Shown: piece by piece, positions 31,382-46,300 of the stretch | How positions within the stretch are numbered: position 1 is the first letter of the stretch | Layout of the letters: every line of letters begins with the position of its first letter | Source: Haliclystus octoradiatus | Taxonomy: Eukaryota; Cnidaria; Staurozoa; Stauromedusae; Haliclystidae | Direction of reading: 5' to 3' | Assembly: GCA_916610825.1 (NCBI GenBank) | Contig: OU744453.1 | Coordinates: forward strand, 13,039,826-13,103,825 | Length of the DNA: 64,000 bases | Position numbers and translations under genes: made by a program | The notes under the pieces: model-generated | What the model was told of the DNA's origin: nothing | What the model saw: only the letters and a program-made list of their open reading frames with translations | Database searches by the model: none

Positions 31382-34300
31382 GTAAGTAAGAGGCCTAAAT
31401 TAAAAATGCATACTGGCAATTCCACACGAAGCGAAACCAAGAAATTATGCTAGCGCAAAAAAACCAATGAAATCGGACAAAATGAAATTGTTTTTATCAA
31501 AATTAATACCAATACCAATAGAATCTTGATGTTTCATCATAAAATTTACTTTGGATATGGAGAAGTGGAATGTTGTAGAAAGCGCGTTGTGATGGCCGTA
31601 TGCAATTGAGAAAAATATCTTGAGTATTTGTAGCGAGTGGGACGAGTCAATGTATTGATAAATAGAAGTTAATTAGATGGAATTGTAATGATAAATAATA
31701 GTAGCTGGCCACCAATAGGGAGAGCATGAATGAAGGGGTAATATTGCCGTCGATAAGCAGAGCCTCTATGAAGGTGGGCTAATGTAGGTGCTGTCGCCAC
31801 GAAGGGCAGACGTGAAGAGGTTTGATACATTAGGCTACAGACAGTGATTTACATTTACAAGGTATACGTGATTACAAACGGAAGCTTTACAGTTAACAAA
31901 GGAAATACATTATGATACACAATAGGCATAGAACAATCCACTACAGATTAGCTTCGTATTTTGCGTCGTTATTTGTTATGTTCGTATCAGAACCAATACT
32001 TAAGAGACAAATAAACACACATAGGGTTCAATTGGTAGGATTTGTTAATGTACTAATGATAAGATATAATAATAATAATGATAGTAATACTGTGTTAGTA
32101 ATGTGATGACATGAGTGAACTAAATTAATTGCTGCGCAATAGATTATATATATTTACATTAATTAGAAGGTGAAAATTCTCACGAGATACAACATCTCCC
32201 CTTTTTGAGTTAATTAAATTAATTAGTATAAAATTAAAGGGTAAAGAAAAATATGTGAAATTCAATTTATTAACTTATAAAAACGAAGATTAACGTAAAG
32301 AAGAATAAGTAACATGAAGAATATATGATAGCCTATAGCTTAAAAATTTTTTTAATAAAAATCATCGTCCGTAATATGTAGGTGGGTTGAATAGTTTATT
32401 TATTTATATAGCGCTTTTTTCAAAATTGCTCAAAAGCGCTTAACAAAGTCGATACAATCAAAACGTATCAATTTAATTAATATTAAATTAGCTTAAGGAT
32501 TAACTTAGCCATTATTTATGAAAAATCTTTTAAAAATGGCTGTCTTCATCACTTGTTTGAATTGTTCAATCGATTTTATTGATTTGATGTATTGGATAGC
32601 ATAACTATTCCACAGATATGGGCCACAGTATCGAAAAGCTCTAGGGCCATATCGGTCTAATCTATAGCGTGGAATACAGAGTTGATTGCTAGTAATGGAT
32701 CTCAGAGTTCTTTTGGTTTGTATATGGTGATAATTGACGATAGGTAGGCTAGTTGGGTGCAAGATTGTTTAGTGATTTGTATGTGATGTTGAGTCCCGCA
32801 GCTCAAACAATAATATCAAGACATGTACTTAAAGGGAGAATACTGACCGGGGAACATTGCGCGCTCAACCAACTCATACGTCATCAATTTAAACAAAGCT
32901 TTGAGAAAGCTGCCGTGCGTGTGAGTTCCGAGTGAGCTTCGTTTTATTATTCTGGCCGTATGTTGATTTTATGGTAAAGCATTTCAAATGAACAAATTAA
33001 AATCGCAATTTGGGAGCTATACTACGTACTTATTTTATCACGTTCTGGACTTTAATGTATTGTTTACTATGTGATCAACAGTATAAAAAGCATGATGTGC
33101 AAAAGCGGTTTTAGTTCGATCAGTTCGATTGATATGTTGAACGAAAGTAACACTAAACAAGAACCTTGTTTAACATTTTTATTTTTGTTATAAAGCCAAA
33201 TCCTTGTGTTTCTTGACATCTTAGGTCATCTTGCGTATCGACTATCGTTCTTTTTCATGTTTTTGATGTAACGATCGGTCCATAAAAGCTTGCCAACTAA
33301 TAACAAGGCAACTTCAGTAAATATAACCAAGGATAAATATACCAAAAGCAAACTAATGTGATAATTCAATAAAACTATGCGAATCTGAGTTAAATACATG
33401 GAATAAATCGTTGTTCAAAAACATTGATTCGTTGATGATTGTCACGAGTTCACGGCTTCGACATTTGTTCCTGTCTCGTGCTTTTGATTATTTCGTTCAA
33501 AACAATAGAATTAAGGCGAGGCCGACTCTGTTTCAAAACGAGTACTTGAATTTGGTATGAAAAATTCAAGTTCCGCGCGCAACGTTCCCCGGTCAGTATT
33601 CTCCCTTTAAGTAACTAACAACAATCACCACACAGTATAATATAATTGATCTTTTCCAATCACTGACCTCTACAACACTACTCTAAATACAATAGGTTGG
33701 ATGTCTATTTATTTACACTGATTCGAGGCTACATGTATGCGAGACACTACACTCGCTTCTTTCTTTAAAGTAAAATAATATAATGATAATCAATTTCTCA
33801 GGAATAAAAATATAGATTTTAATCATTAAACATAATGTTAGCATTATTAATATAAACCATAATAATGGTGAATATAAAATGATATACGTATGAAACTGTA
33901 AGAATGAGTATAAAATGATTATAATGAAACTGAAAGAATGAATATAATGTTATTACTGTGTAATTTTGCATTCTCAATAATAATACTAATTAATGAGTAT
34001 TTGTATCTGAAGGATCAAATCGTTTTGGTGGTCTTACTGTGCGACCAGATCTTGTTTGAGTAGTAATCGTGTTATCAGATTTTGACTCGATTAATCGGCC
34101 AGGTGTTGTAACTTGTGCTCTTGCTCTTACGACATTACGATTGTTCTCAAGATTAATTTCTACTCGTCTTGGTGTTGTACTTTTTACTTCACCTTGTACA
34201 ATTTTATTACCAACTTTCGTCGAAACACGTTCACCTACATTTGGTATCGGTAAGTTTGATATATGTTTCCTTTATCGTGACATAATTTCATAGCTAATTT

Positions 34301-37300
34301 GGCTGTACATTGATGTTCTTGATTCACGGCTTTAGATGTTGATAATGCTGGAATAGGTGTTATCGGTTTTCTTCCAGTTAAAGCTTGTAAAGGGCTTGTA
34401 CCAATTGTTCTGTGATACGTAGTACGAATAATGTATAAAACTCGACGTAATCTTCTTCGGTCAGTTATATCATCACAACGATGCCATCTACGTTTAAATG
34501 TCCTGTGGAATCGTTCTACCATGCCATTCGCTCAAGCATATCTAGGCGCAGAATGACGCAAACGAACACCCCAAGATTTACAAAAAGATTTGAAATCGTC
34601 CGACGTAAATTGAGGACCGTTGTCTGTCATAATTTCTACAGTTGGTCCATGTCTAGAATAAACTAATTCGAAAGCGTCAATAATTTCGTCTATCTTCTCT
34701 CTCTTTAAAGGAAATACCTCAGGATATCGTGTACCATAGTCTACAATAGATAAGTAAGGTTTTCTATTTACGTGAAAGATGTCGGCAGCTACCATGTGCC
34801 AAGGTGGCAAAATACCAGATGGAATTAGCTCTAAATTTGGTAGATTAGATTGATATTCTTTGCAATATTCACAATTTCTTACCGCAAATTTAGCGTCAGC
34901 AGACATGCCAGGCCACCACACTGAATTTAGCTGAGATAGAGTACCTTTTTCACCAAGGTGACTATCGTGGGACATTTTAATTATACATTCACGTAGTATT
35001 AATGGATAACAATTCTGTTACCATGTAACAACAATTTCGGTTTATCTAATATCGTCAAATTGTGACGATCTTAAAATAAACATCTAATGACTCGGGTAGA
35101 TTAGACCAGTCGCCACTTTCTACTGCGTGAATAATTCGATTTAAAGCGTTACTGCTTTTCGTTTCTTTCGACACATCGTCTAACGTAATAAAATCATCAA
35201 ACAACAATGTTTCGGCAGACATACGTGTAATTGCAGCTATTTGTTCATAATCAGATTGATCTAACTCAGTATTACTATTTGACAGAGGTGCTCGTGATAA
35301 GGTATCGGGCAAACAATTCATTAACTCACATGTTATTCGATAAAGTAACGTAACTCCGTAAGGGGCTAATCTCAAAATCATACAATCGCAAGTTTGAAAT
35401 ACAAACTTGAAAATAGCAAGTTTTGCATATTTTATAGGTTTGTCTTTCCATGGACATTTCGGAATCCATAATTATTCCGATATTTTTAACAGTTTGTTTT
35501 GCTTGAATAACAACTTCATTCCCAATGTTAATGTTCAGTGAAACGGAGCTTGAACGTTGCTGTTTTCCTTTTATAGCTAATAGCTCTGTCTTGCTTGTAT
35601 TTAACTTTAAATTATTCCATGCCATCCACAATTCGATTTCTCGTACACATTGTTCAATACGAGACTTTACGATGTTCATTTCAGTTGGTGATGATGATTT
35701 AAAGCTTGCATATAGTTGGATATCATCTGCATATAGATGGTAACATATGTCATGCCTTCTGATGATGTCTGCTAAAGGCGAAATATAAGTGAGAAAAAGA
35801 AGTGGTCCCAAAACACTACCTTGCGGAACACCTGACTCAAATGATCTTTTTATCGAGATGCCATCTGTGACATGAACAGTAAACGATTGTTCATGGATAT
35901 AGGATTTCAACCAACTGAGAGCATTTCCATGTATACCAAATCTGAAGTTAAGACGTGAAAAGAGTATATCATGATTGACGGTGTCAAAGGCAGAAGACAG
36001 GTCAAGCAAAAGAAGAATCACAGTTTTCTGGCTATCTACCTCATGCAGGATATCATTGTGGACACGTAGCAATGCTGTCTCAGTACTATGGTGGGTTTTG
36101 TACGCTGACTGGAGACTCTCGTGGAGACCATTTGCTGACATATGTTGGTAAAGTTGATCTGCAACTACTTTTCGATCAATTTTCCAATAAACTTCAAGTT
36201 CGAGATTGGTCTGTAACTTGAGAACTCCAAGGTATTCATTGACAGATTCTTCAAGCGTGGCTTAAGCATAGCATGTTTTAAAGACGAAGGAACCGGAGCA
36301 GATTGAAGTGATCCATTTATAAGACGCTTTATAACAGGTGCTAGTAGTTCGAAAGAGTTTTTCAGAAGTACTACAGGTATAGGGTCCATGTCACAAGACT
36401 TGATTATCATGTTCTTTGTTAAGAGGACTACATCATTGCATGATACTGGCGTGAAACAATCGAGAACTTGTTTTTAGCTTGATATATTAGATCAGAGTAG
36501 TAGTCTGTCTTTGCTTTTGTTATTAGATTGTTTACTAATACTGACTGTTCTTTGTACAGTTGTTTGTGAACTGTAAGATTCGTCTTTCTCCATTTCCTTT
36601 CTCTACAACGCCTTTCGATCTTTTCTTCACGGATATGTGATGTAAGCCATGGAGCTGCCGGACGTATTATGCTACTTTTAGTCTTTAGAGGAGCATGTTT
36701 GTCTAGTAAAGTTTTTAATATATGTTCATAGTTATCTACAAGGTGGTTAGCGTTATCATCAGCTGGAACATTGTTATTAGAGTTGCATAAGGAAATGTCA
36801 TTATAAAATGTTCAATATGAATGGCTTTGATGTTACGGAAAGTAAGTTTTTTTTTGAGTTTTTGAGGTATTTTTATTACAAGTTTGCAATTTACAGCAAG
36901 ATGGTCAGATAGTTGAGGGTCTGATAGCCATACTTTGCTAAGTAATTCTTCATCAGTCCTGGTTATTATAAGATCCAAAGTGTGGTTCATTTCGTGCGTT
37001 GGCTCTTGCACGTTCTGCTGAAGATTGAAAGAGTACAACAGTTGTAGGAACTTCTTAGCCTCTGGGTTTTGTTTTTGATCAACATGTATATTAAAATCCC
37101 CCGCAATAATCAGATCACAGCAGCCTATATTTGTTGTTATTAGCTCCATTAATGCTGTGAATTCAGAGAGAAACATTTCAAATGATAGTTGATTCTTCAG
37201 TGACGGCGGTGGTCGGTATAACAGGAGCATCTGTATAGAATTAGTTCGTTGCGCCATGTCACATCCCAACGAGTTAAAAGGTCTTGGAAATTTGAAGCAC

Positions 37301-40300
37301 TAAATTGCGGTCCGCCATCGGACCTAAAACGACATGGTACTCCAGTATGTACAAAATGATTTTTAATAATATTAATAACTTAAGAGGCGGAAGGAGTATC
37401 TCTCCATTCTGATGTAAATGGAAATCCAGATAGACGGTCAGCATATGCTAAATAAGTTTTGCCATTTAAACTAAACAGATCTGCTGAAACAGATTCAAAT
37501 ACACGAGATGGTAAAGGGTCACCAGTAATTGACTCTTTAGATAAACTCGGTTGATATTTTTGGCAAGCATCACAAGATTGTATAATACTAGTAATATCAC
37601 TTGTGATTCCTGGCCAATAAACAGTTTGACGGGCACGTCTTTTAGTACGTTCGATACCTTGATGTGACGCTTGTAAATGTTTGACAACTGTTTTACGGTA
37701 AGCTAAAGGAACCACAAGACGGCATCCATATAAAATTAAACCATTGTCTATAGATAATGAGTCCCAGAGTTTTTTAAATTGTACCACAAATGGATGACGG
37801 CATAATGGTTCTTTAAAATCATATGTAATAGCGTTAATTAATGTTTGATAATCATCATCCGCACTAGCATAAGTACGTAACTGTTCTAGAAAAGGATCAG
37901 TAATGGGTTGATGATGAAGTGATGATGGAGAAGGTTCATCAGTACAAACAATTTGACTTACAGCAATTTGAATAGCAGCGTGATGAGCCAAAAATAACGT
38001 AACTTGCGATGAGGTGAGTCTCCAGAATAAATTTCTTTTAACTTGAGTATGTGAATGTCCCCTTGTGCAGGCGTTGGATCAGTCGGCTTGTTCTATATTT
38101 GAAAATAATAGAGTTCATCTGTCTGTGTACTACTATGTTGCATATAACCTACACAATTAGTGTGATTAATTTCTTCATGAGGGAAAGCATCGTTAACTTC
38201 TCCAACATCCATTTTAGGCATAATGATCATTTATGCATACTTTCATCTTCTGATCCAAGATACTTTAAACCTGCACAGCTCTTTTTATTTTTTATTTTTG
38301 AAGCCTTATTATCTTTCAACCTTTCTAAAGTTTTATTTCTCCTGTCAAGTCGCCGCAAAGCTCTATCAATCATTGCTTGAGGGTTTATATTAGTGGAGTT
38401 CAGCTTTGAATGACCAACTAAAAGTGTAGGCACCCAGTCCACATTGTGTTTATGCCACGCAGGCTTACCAGTTACAATTTAATGCTTATTAGGAACTCTA
38501 TCATTTGTAATTATCTTGTCGGTTAAGTCTGATCTGGTAATAGCAGACAGCCACTTTGTTCTTCTTTCAGCAGTATGCTGTAAAGTAAGCTCTCCATGGT
38601 GAGTAATTGCCTTGGGGATACAACTGAATTTCAATACTTCTTGACCGTTTCTGACTTAGTTTTTGACATAGTTTTTGATTGTTTTCCATCACATTTACGG
38701 CCACATCCAGCCATTAAACACCTAACCATATTTAAAATATGTTATTTATTATTCATTCATTTTTTATTTGTAAAAAATAAATCATAAGATGTATTTTTTT
38801 TACAGGCAAGCAAAGGGACATTATATATTAATATAATTTACACTGATGTGCAGCCTAATGAGAGTGCTTACAGCAACTATTTCAATCAAACTTATCCAAT
38901 CTTAAACTGGATGCTGGATTCTTCTCAGTGCTCCTTTAGCTTTTCCTGACCTTGAGAAATGATTGGCTATTGTTCGGAATTTAGCCATTAAATCTATAAT
39001 TGCCCGTTGAGAAAGAATGACGGTATTCACAACCAGCTGACAAGTGTGAGCAAAGCAGCCAAAGCTCTACTCTAGCTAAAACTACCACCATAAGCTGGTG
39101 AGACATATGAAATTGTTCCATAAGGAGTAATAGCAACTACTCCTCTAAATGTGTGCTTATACTCACTCCACATTGTTGCTGCAAGGTCCAATCCACTAGG
39201 TGTCTCAGTAAAACGTTGAAAATAGTCTATTATACATATCACTTTGAGATATAGCTTTTGAAAACAATGAGGTAGATGGCTTTGAATTTAACCACAAATT
39301 ATAATAATGGCCATATAATAAGACCAGATAACTCCCTGGCACATAACTTGATCCAAATAACGAAAGATACTAGGTGTGGTGCCAGTAGATATCTTTAATC
39401 TGAAGGCCAAGTCATCAATCAACAATGAGAGTCGAAGTTTCATCAGAACTTAAAGAAACTCCTGCTCTAAAGCTAACTTTCTCAATAGCCCTCTTCTTCC
39501 TGAGTTTGGCCCGGCAAATTCCTGAAACGTAGCTATCTTGGTGGCCGCCTCCCGCATAGTTCGTTTTGTTCTTCTCCAATATTGCATGTCATTTGCTTCA
39601 TGTAAAAGATGATTAAACAAGCATTTAAAAGCTGCTGTTGATGGCAAAGATCCATAAAATCTCATATCATCACAGTCCCTTGTAAAATGGTCAAATGTGA
39701 AGGATATTCTTTCTATCTGTTTCATTGGCTCATTTTGTTGGCTGCTGGTGACGAGGTATTCCCAATCCCAATTTAGCCATTTTTACATGATTGGTCCAGG
39801 GTCTTTTTGGTTCTGGTACTTGTTGACTAGTTACTGTTGTCGTTGTTACCATTAGCAATTGTTGCCTTCAACTGCTTCCTGTTTCCCTTATTGGTCTTAG
39901 GGGTTCTGGGTCTTTTAGATTGTCGTTTTGACTGGGGTACCTTGGCACCCACCTCCACCGCTTCTCTGCTGTCCCATGTAGCATCACCACTATCATCATT
40001 TTTGTCTATTTGGCTTTTGTCTACTTGAAATCTGGACTTGGCTTCATAGTCACCAGATGCCTCGTTTTGGTAATTAAATCGTTTAGTATTCTGTTACAGA
40101 TCATAGTTAGTGTCATGTTGATTGATGTTGATTCAACATCATTGGTGACTGTGGTCAGGAGGCTTAACAGGGCAACTATGTGATGCTGAATACCGTTCCA
40201 CAGTTTGTGCGGTGTTATGCTTGGCGGTCTTAAGAAGATACGAGAGTACTATAGGTACTAAAATAACTATTCTTTAGACTAGAAAACTATTTTCTAATCT

Positions 40301-43300
40301 GAAATGATTTATTAGATAGAACTACTTTATTATCAATTGCAATTTACTAAACATTGGATATCACAAGGCTAAATAGTACTATGTAGATTAGAATGTGTAT
40401 TTTTTTATTCTTTCACCATATATTATTATTAAGATGTAGATTATATACAATATATATAGTATACCCTTACTTACATTGTCTGTAACCAATATTTTATTCT
40501 TTTTGAAAGTATTGCAGAGTGCTAGAAGGACATATTTTTCGAGATTAATAACTCTTTTGTCACACCAGAGGAAGTTCTTCCAACAGATGTAGGTATCCTT
40601 TTCTTTTGGGAGCTGCATGGGGGGGGGCTGATGATAACTGCTATATTTGTAGATAATTAATAGTTTGGTTCAGTAAATCGTCTACTATTTTGAATTTTAG
40701 ATTTTGTCAGCTGTTTCTTCTCTTCATTAGTTTTCAGTTTTGCCTTTTCTATTATTGAAACGTCAGTCAAGTAACTGTAGGCCTAGCATTGCATACAGTA
40801 AGAGTAGTTGCATGCTACTACGACATTTTCGCTTTTCAATGATATATAATTGAAAGAATTTATGGCTACATTGTTAGATAATCCACATCTATTTAACCTA
40901 TTTAAATATTTTCAGTGGAGCAGAACTTCCATGTACCAATTCAGCAAAAAATTGCCTATCCTTTACGTTGACATTAATCGTTTCGTCAGCATCAATTAGG
41001 CTACTTAATTCCGAATTTTCACAATTTGAACATTTGCAGAACTCACTGCATTTTAGCCTATACTGGATTTGCGGCAAGAACATCCATTTGTAATACAGCC
41101 AGTTTTGTTATCCAAAAGAGCATCTGGAACGGGGTTGTTTTCCCTCCAAACAATGTCCAATGCATCGTTGCTCTTTTTCCATCCATTGTTGTGAGCGTCT
41201 CCATCCTTTAATCCTGATAATTTGTTGCTTCGCATGCTTTTCCAGGCAATCTTTGGGGAAGGGATTCGCCCGGAAATTTTCTACTCTTAAACATCTCAAA
41301 CCTTGCTTCGTCAACATTTGACTGAGTATTTTGACCATAAAGTTTACACACAAATATTTGTAAAACCTCATCCGTAAGTAAATTTTGGCACCCAAGGTTT
41401 TGAAAAGGATTTATATCTAGGTCAAGTAACAGTTTCCAGTTGCAGTCTTTACCTTTCCCGAAAAAAGAACTTACTGGATCACAACCTTAAAGTTACAAGA
41501 AAAGTGTGTGCATTCGTTAATAAATATGTCTTCATTAGAATATAGCTATTATCATCCTTTAATTTATGACGGCTGATCATTTACCCGTAAACGAATGAAA
41601 TCCTATCAAGCTCCTGCAAATATCGTTGCGCAATGATTGTGACAATGTTCCAAAGTTGATTAGTCTACTTTTTCACAAGAACCAGTTGGAAAGTACATAT
41701 TGCATTTTTTTTTTTCAACTGCATCTCAGTCATCAAGACCAGGACGTCTGTGTCTGGACTGGAGGTAATAATGATACCATAACCTACTTTGTGATTGGAA
41801 TGAAGCTCAGGTACATCAGATGCTGAAACAACAGTACTGTTACAGATGCCTGGAGTTAAGCAGATACAATTTGAACCAATTGGGTGCAGTAGAGCTGAAC
41901 GGCAAATCTTGTAATGTCGTCCAGCTATCAACCAGAAAAGATATCAAAGCTTCTTTATTTGATCAAATGTCTTAGGTGTTTTACCCATTGAACGGGACTT
42001 TTCTGATCACCTGTAAGAAAATAAATGGATGAATGAATGCAGTACATAATTAAAAGCATTTTCAAATGGACACAATACAGTAATCATCAATCGCCTCCAT
42101 ATATTTTAATGACGTTTGCTCCTTTTGCGACTCTACGTTCTCTCTCGCCGCATTTAATACGTATAAGAGGATATGTATCAGAACCAAAATCCACTCGTTT
42201 ATCGCGTAATGTTTTTGCTTGAGATTTTAATATTGATAATACCATGGAAGAGATCCTACCAAAAGTGTCTAGGATTTTACCCAATTTCTGCAATAGAGCC
42301 ATCGCATCGACCATCAAAGCCCCATTTTCTTCTACAGAGGGAACCATACAATTCGGTGATGAACCTGGTGATAAAATGTAGTAGAGCAAAAAAAAATAAT
42401 ATCATGTAGATATAGTATTTCTGGTTATAAAGACGAAATAGTCTTTAAAACTATTCACATTCTAAACTATGCAAAAGCTTCGCTTTATTGATTGTCCTGA
42501 GTACGAGCTGATTTGTTTAATCCACAGTAGAAGTTGGTGCTCAAGGACATCCATTCCTTCCTTGCATACAGTCACAACATCCCATCTGCATATCAACAGT
42601 ATAAACTGTATCTTTTTCCGTAAAGCTTGGTACATTATAATCTCTTCCCCAATGCAGAGTACCTCAGCTGCATACCTATCAAAATCTTGTGAGGATAGTC
42701 CTTTCTTCAAAATACCTTTGAGTCTTTTAAAAGCCATCAAATGACCCATCAGAAATAGACAGAAGTTTGTTTTTATAATGATCCTCCAAATTTAAAATAA
42801 ATTTCTCACCCAAACCTACAACATTGAACTCTTTTGTGCGATTGAGTATTTGATCCTTTATCACAAGAAATTGGGATAAAGCAATACTTATAACAAGTAG
42901 ATTGACTATCTAAAACTTTGTACAATATCAGATGGTTCATCAAAACCAAGTAAGTCTATTACAAAATCTTTTCCAGAGATCCTACATTGTTTCAGTTGGC
43001 TGTACTTAAAGTTTCTGAATGCTTCTATAAATACATGTAAGCTTTTTAACAACTTTTTGACTTCCATATAGGAAGAGGTGGTAACCCTGGTTGTACTAGG
43101 TGCATTAGTTAAATGTAGACAAAGATCATGATCATCATTTGATAGTTGCATGGCATGACTCAGCATCTTCCCTCTGTTAAACAGTTTGTGGATGTCACCA
43201 ATGCGGCTGAGAAGTTGAGAGACAAATTTGTGAGACTCGCCAAGCTTTCCTTAAAGTACTTCAGAAAATGCCAAATCTTTAAAATGAGGAGCATCCCAGA

Positions 43301-46300
43301 GTACTTCTTTATAGACACTTTCTTTATCAGTACAATTTGTTCTTTAATTTTGGTAGAAAATACAATCGATTAGATTGCCCCAATCACATACTGTACCAAG
43401 CCACTGTGATTGTAATTCATTTTTGGTCGCATTTGGCCTTGGGTATGATTCAAATAGTAGATCGAAACGAGTTTCTGCCAACTCTTCAGCTTGGGATCCA
43501 CTAGCGTCACCCTCAATACCAGATTATTTGCTAACATAGACAGAGGATGCATCGACAGCTACTGCTTACCTAATACCATCAATCATTAGGCAGGACAGTA
43601 CAGCCTGATTAGTTATCCTGTTTGGAGTTGATTTGTCTGTTGTGACATAGTAGTGAGGAAGTAGATTTGTATTCTTCGATGGCTGCAATATATGGTTTTC
43701 CACCTCTCTGTTTAGTCACACTTCAGCATCTCGAAGAATTTCTGGCAGCTGTTCTCGTCCATAATCAAGCTCTCCAACATCTGCTCCTGTTGCTGCGAAG
43801 GAAGCTATCATTGTTTCGTAATGCATGGTTGTTGCTTTGGTTTACACCAACGTCAGTGCAACAGTAACCAAATTTTGTGTAACTTAAGGTTACGTGAGCT
43901 CCTTCTTTGACAATCTGTTAAACAACAACATAATTCAATTATGTTTATGTAGTATTTAATGAATGTTTTCATTATTATCATTAGTCTTTAAATTCAAAGC
44001 AATTCCTAATAGCAGCACTGTGAAATACTTCTTTTTTGTTGTGCATTGGTGAAATGCTTTGTCAGAAAATGTAGTAATACTGTTGATGCGTTCAAACGCC
44101 AATGAAAATGTGTATTTAAAACAACATTGTAAATTTAATTGTAAGGAGTAGTCTGTATGCTAGTGATTCTATATCCTGTATCTACCAGTGATATTTTATA
44201 CATTAAAATGTTTCATATATTGATTTGTGCTCACTTACCCTCCAATGCCACTTTTATCTACCACTGCTGGTTTATGATGGGCAAGTTTGGATCCGATCCT
44301 TTTACTCTTTAAATAAATAAAGCATTGTTCATATCTTATAATTGCAATTTTCTCTCATCCATCAATTTCAGCAAAGTATTTTAATCCTTTGCATAAGTTT
44401 GACAGACCAATAATATTTTTGACATCATTCCATTTCAACAGTATATCAGTGACTTCTTGTCCATGTTTTAAATCTACTGCGACTAAAATGGTGGTTGTAT
44501 ATTTTGTGTCTCTTTTGTATGTTGGATTTTAAATTATTGTAACTCTTTTTGCAAAAGATCTAATTTTGACTCAATGTCGTTATCCTTGCTGAAGCCTTCC
44601 TTCTCATGGTATTTTGTATTGCTGGCTGCAAAATGCTGCAACACAGACTGCTGGAGTAAAGGCTGTTTTTCTGTATCGGCGTCTGGATGCGTCATTCAAT
44701 CGCCTCTTTCTGAAAATGATGCAGTGTTTGTCTTGCTGTATCATCAGTAGCTAGCTTTGGAATTTTTGATTTGTTAGGGACTGATGCCTTCAGAGTGCTA
44801 CATGCTGATGTCTTTTTTTTGCTTGTTTTTACTTAAAAAAACTTTCTATTTTGCAACTCTTGCTTTGACTACAGTTTGGTCTTTTTTTCCTCCTTTGTCT
44901 CTGTTTGAGTGTCTATTTACTGAAGAGGGTTTTCTTCTTGACAGTTTGTAACCTTCTATGTCTTCACCATTCCTTAAAAGTCCTGCAACATTTAAATACC
45001 TAGTTACGTAATCTCATAAATATGAAGCTAGATACTTGCAGACCTCCCAACTTTAGATTTGACAAAATGGTGAGATTTTAGAAATTCCATATTCTGGGGG
45101 TATATTATATGGGTCTCCCCGAAGGGCCAACCAAACGTGGTATTGAAATCTACAACATATTTTATCACAACAGCATCGGCAAAAATCAACATCAACATTA
45201 ACAAACCTGTCAAGAAATGGGAAAGGAAATACTTCAAAAAACATAACTTACTTTTGCTGTTTTCGTTTCACATCAAAACGACAAAAAATATTATGATTTG
45301 ACTCCATGCACACATGAGTTTCAGTGTAACTGTTGTGGTATTAATATGGAAAAGTGATTAGTATTTGAAAGGGCACAACCTATCTCTCAAACTATATATA
45401 AGAAAGAATAAAGAAAATGTGAGATATATCTAAGCTATAGGATACATAATGCAATGCACACATGTATTCTATAATCACGGCTTGACAAGGTTTGACTTTA
45501 ATTGAAGGCAAAATGTAAATTATTTATCCCTTTTGAAGTGGATTCCTTCAAATTATATGTTCATTTATTATTGCATATTATATATTGCAATATGATCATA
45601 CTTCAATGGAATTTACAATATACCGTTAGCAGTTTGAGTAAAGTACATAATATAATGAAGTAAACTACTATATATAAGCAATACTTATAACAAGTAGATT
45701 GACTATCTAAAGCCTTGTACGATATCAGATGGTTCATCAAAACCAAGTAAGTCTATTAGAAAATCTTTTCCAGAAATCCTATATTGTTTCATTTCGCTGT
45801 ACTTAAATTTTCTGAATGCTTCTTTAAATACATGTAAGCTTTATAACAACTTTTCGGCTTCCATATAGGAAGAGGTTGTAACCCTGGTTGTACTAGGTGC
45901 ATTAGTTAAATGTAGACAAAGATCATGATCATCGTTTGATAGTTGCATGGCATGACTCAGCATCTTCCCTCTGTTAAACAGCTTGTGGATGTCACCAATG
46001 CGGCTGAGAAGTTGAGAGACAAATTTGTGAGACTCGCCAAGCTTTCCTTGAAATACATCGTAAACTGCCAAATCTTTAAAATGAGAAGCATCCCAAAGTA
46101 CTTCTTTAAAGACACTTTCTTTATCGCGACAATTTGTTCTATATTCTTTGTAGAAAATCAAAGCGCTTGGTATTTCCTATCAGATACTGTACCAAGCCAC
46201 TGTGATTGTAATTCTATTTTAGTCACATTTGGGTATGATTCTAATAGTAGACCGAAATGATTTTCTGTCAACTTTTTCAGCTTTGGATTCACTAACGTCA

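Noticed and set aside
37250..38050. Treating gypsy fragments B and C as one interrupted element
   Set aside because: Both contain their own HHCC and catalytic core with different sequences, so they are two elements.
45028..45244. Repeated 63-72-codon ORFs (KYFLFHFLTGL..., also at 47815 and 50610)
   Set aside because: They recur because the tandem unit recurs; several overlap in two frames and lie in intron-like parts of the unit with no recognised domain.
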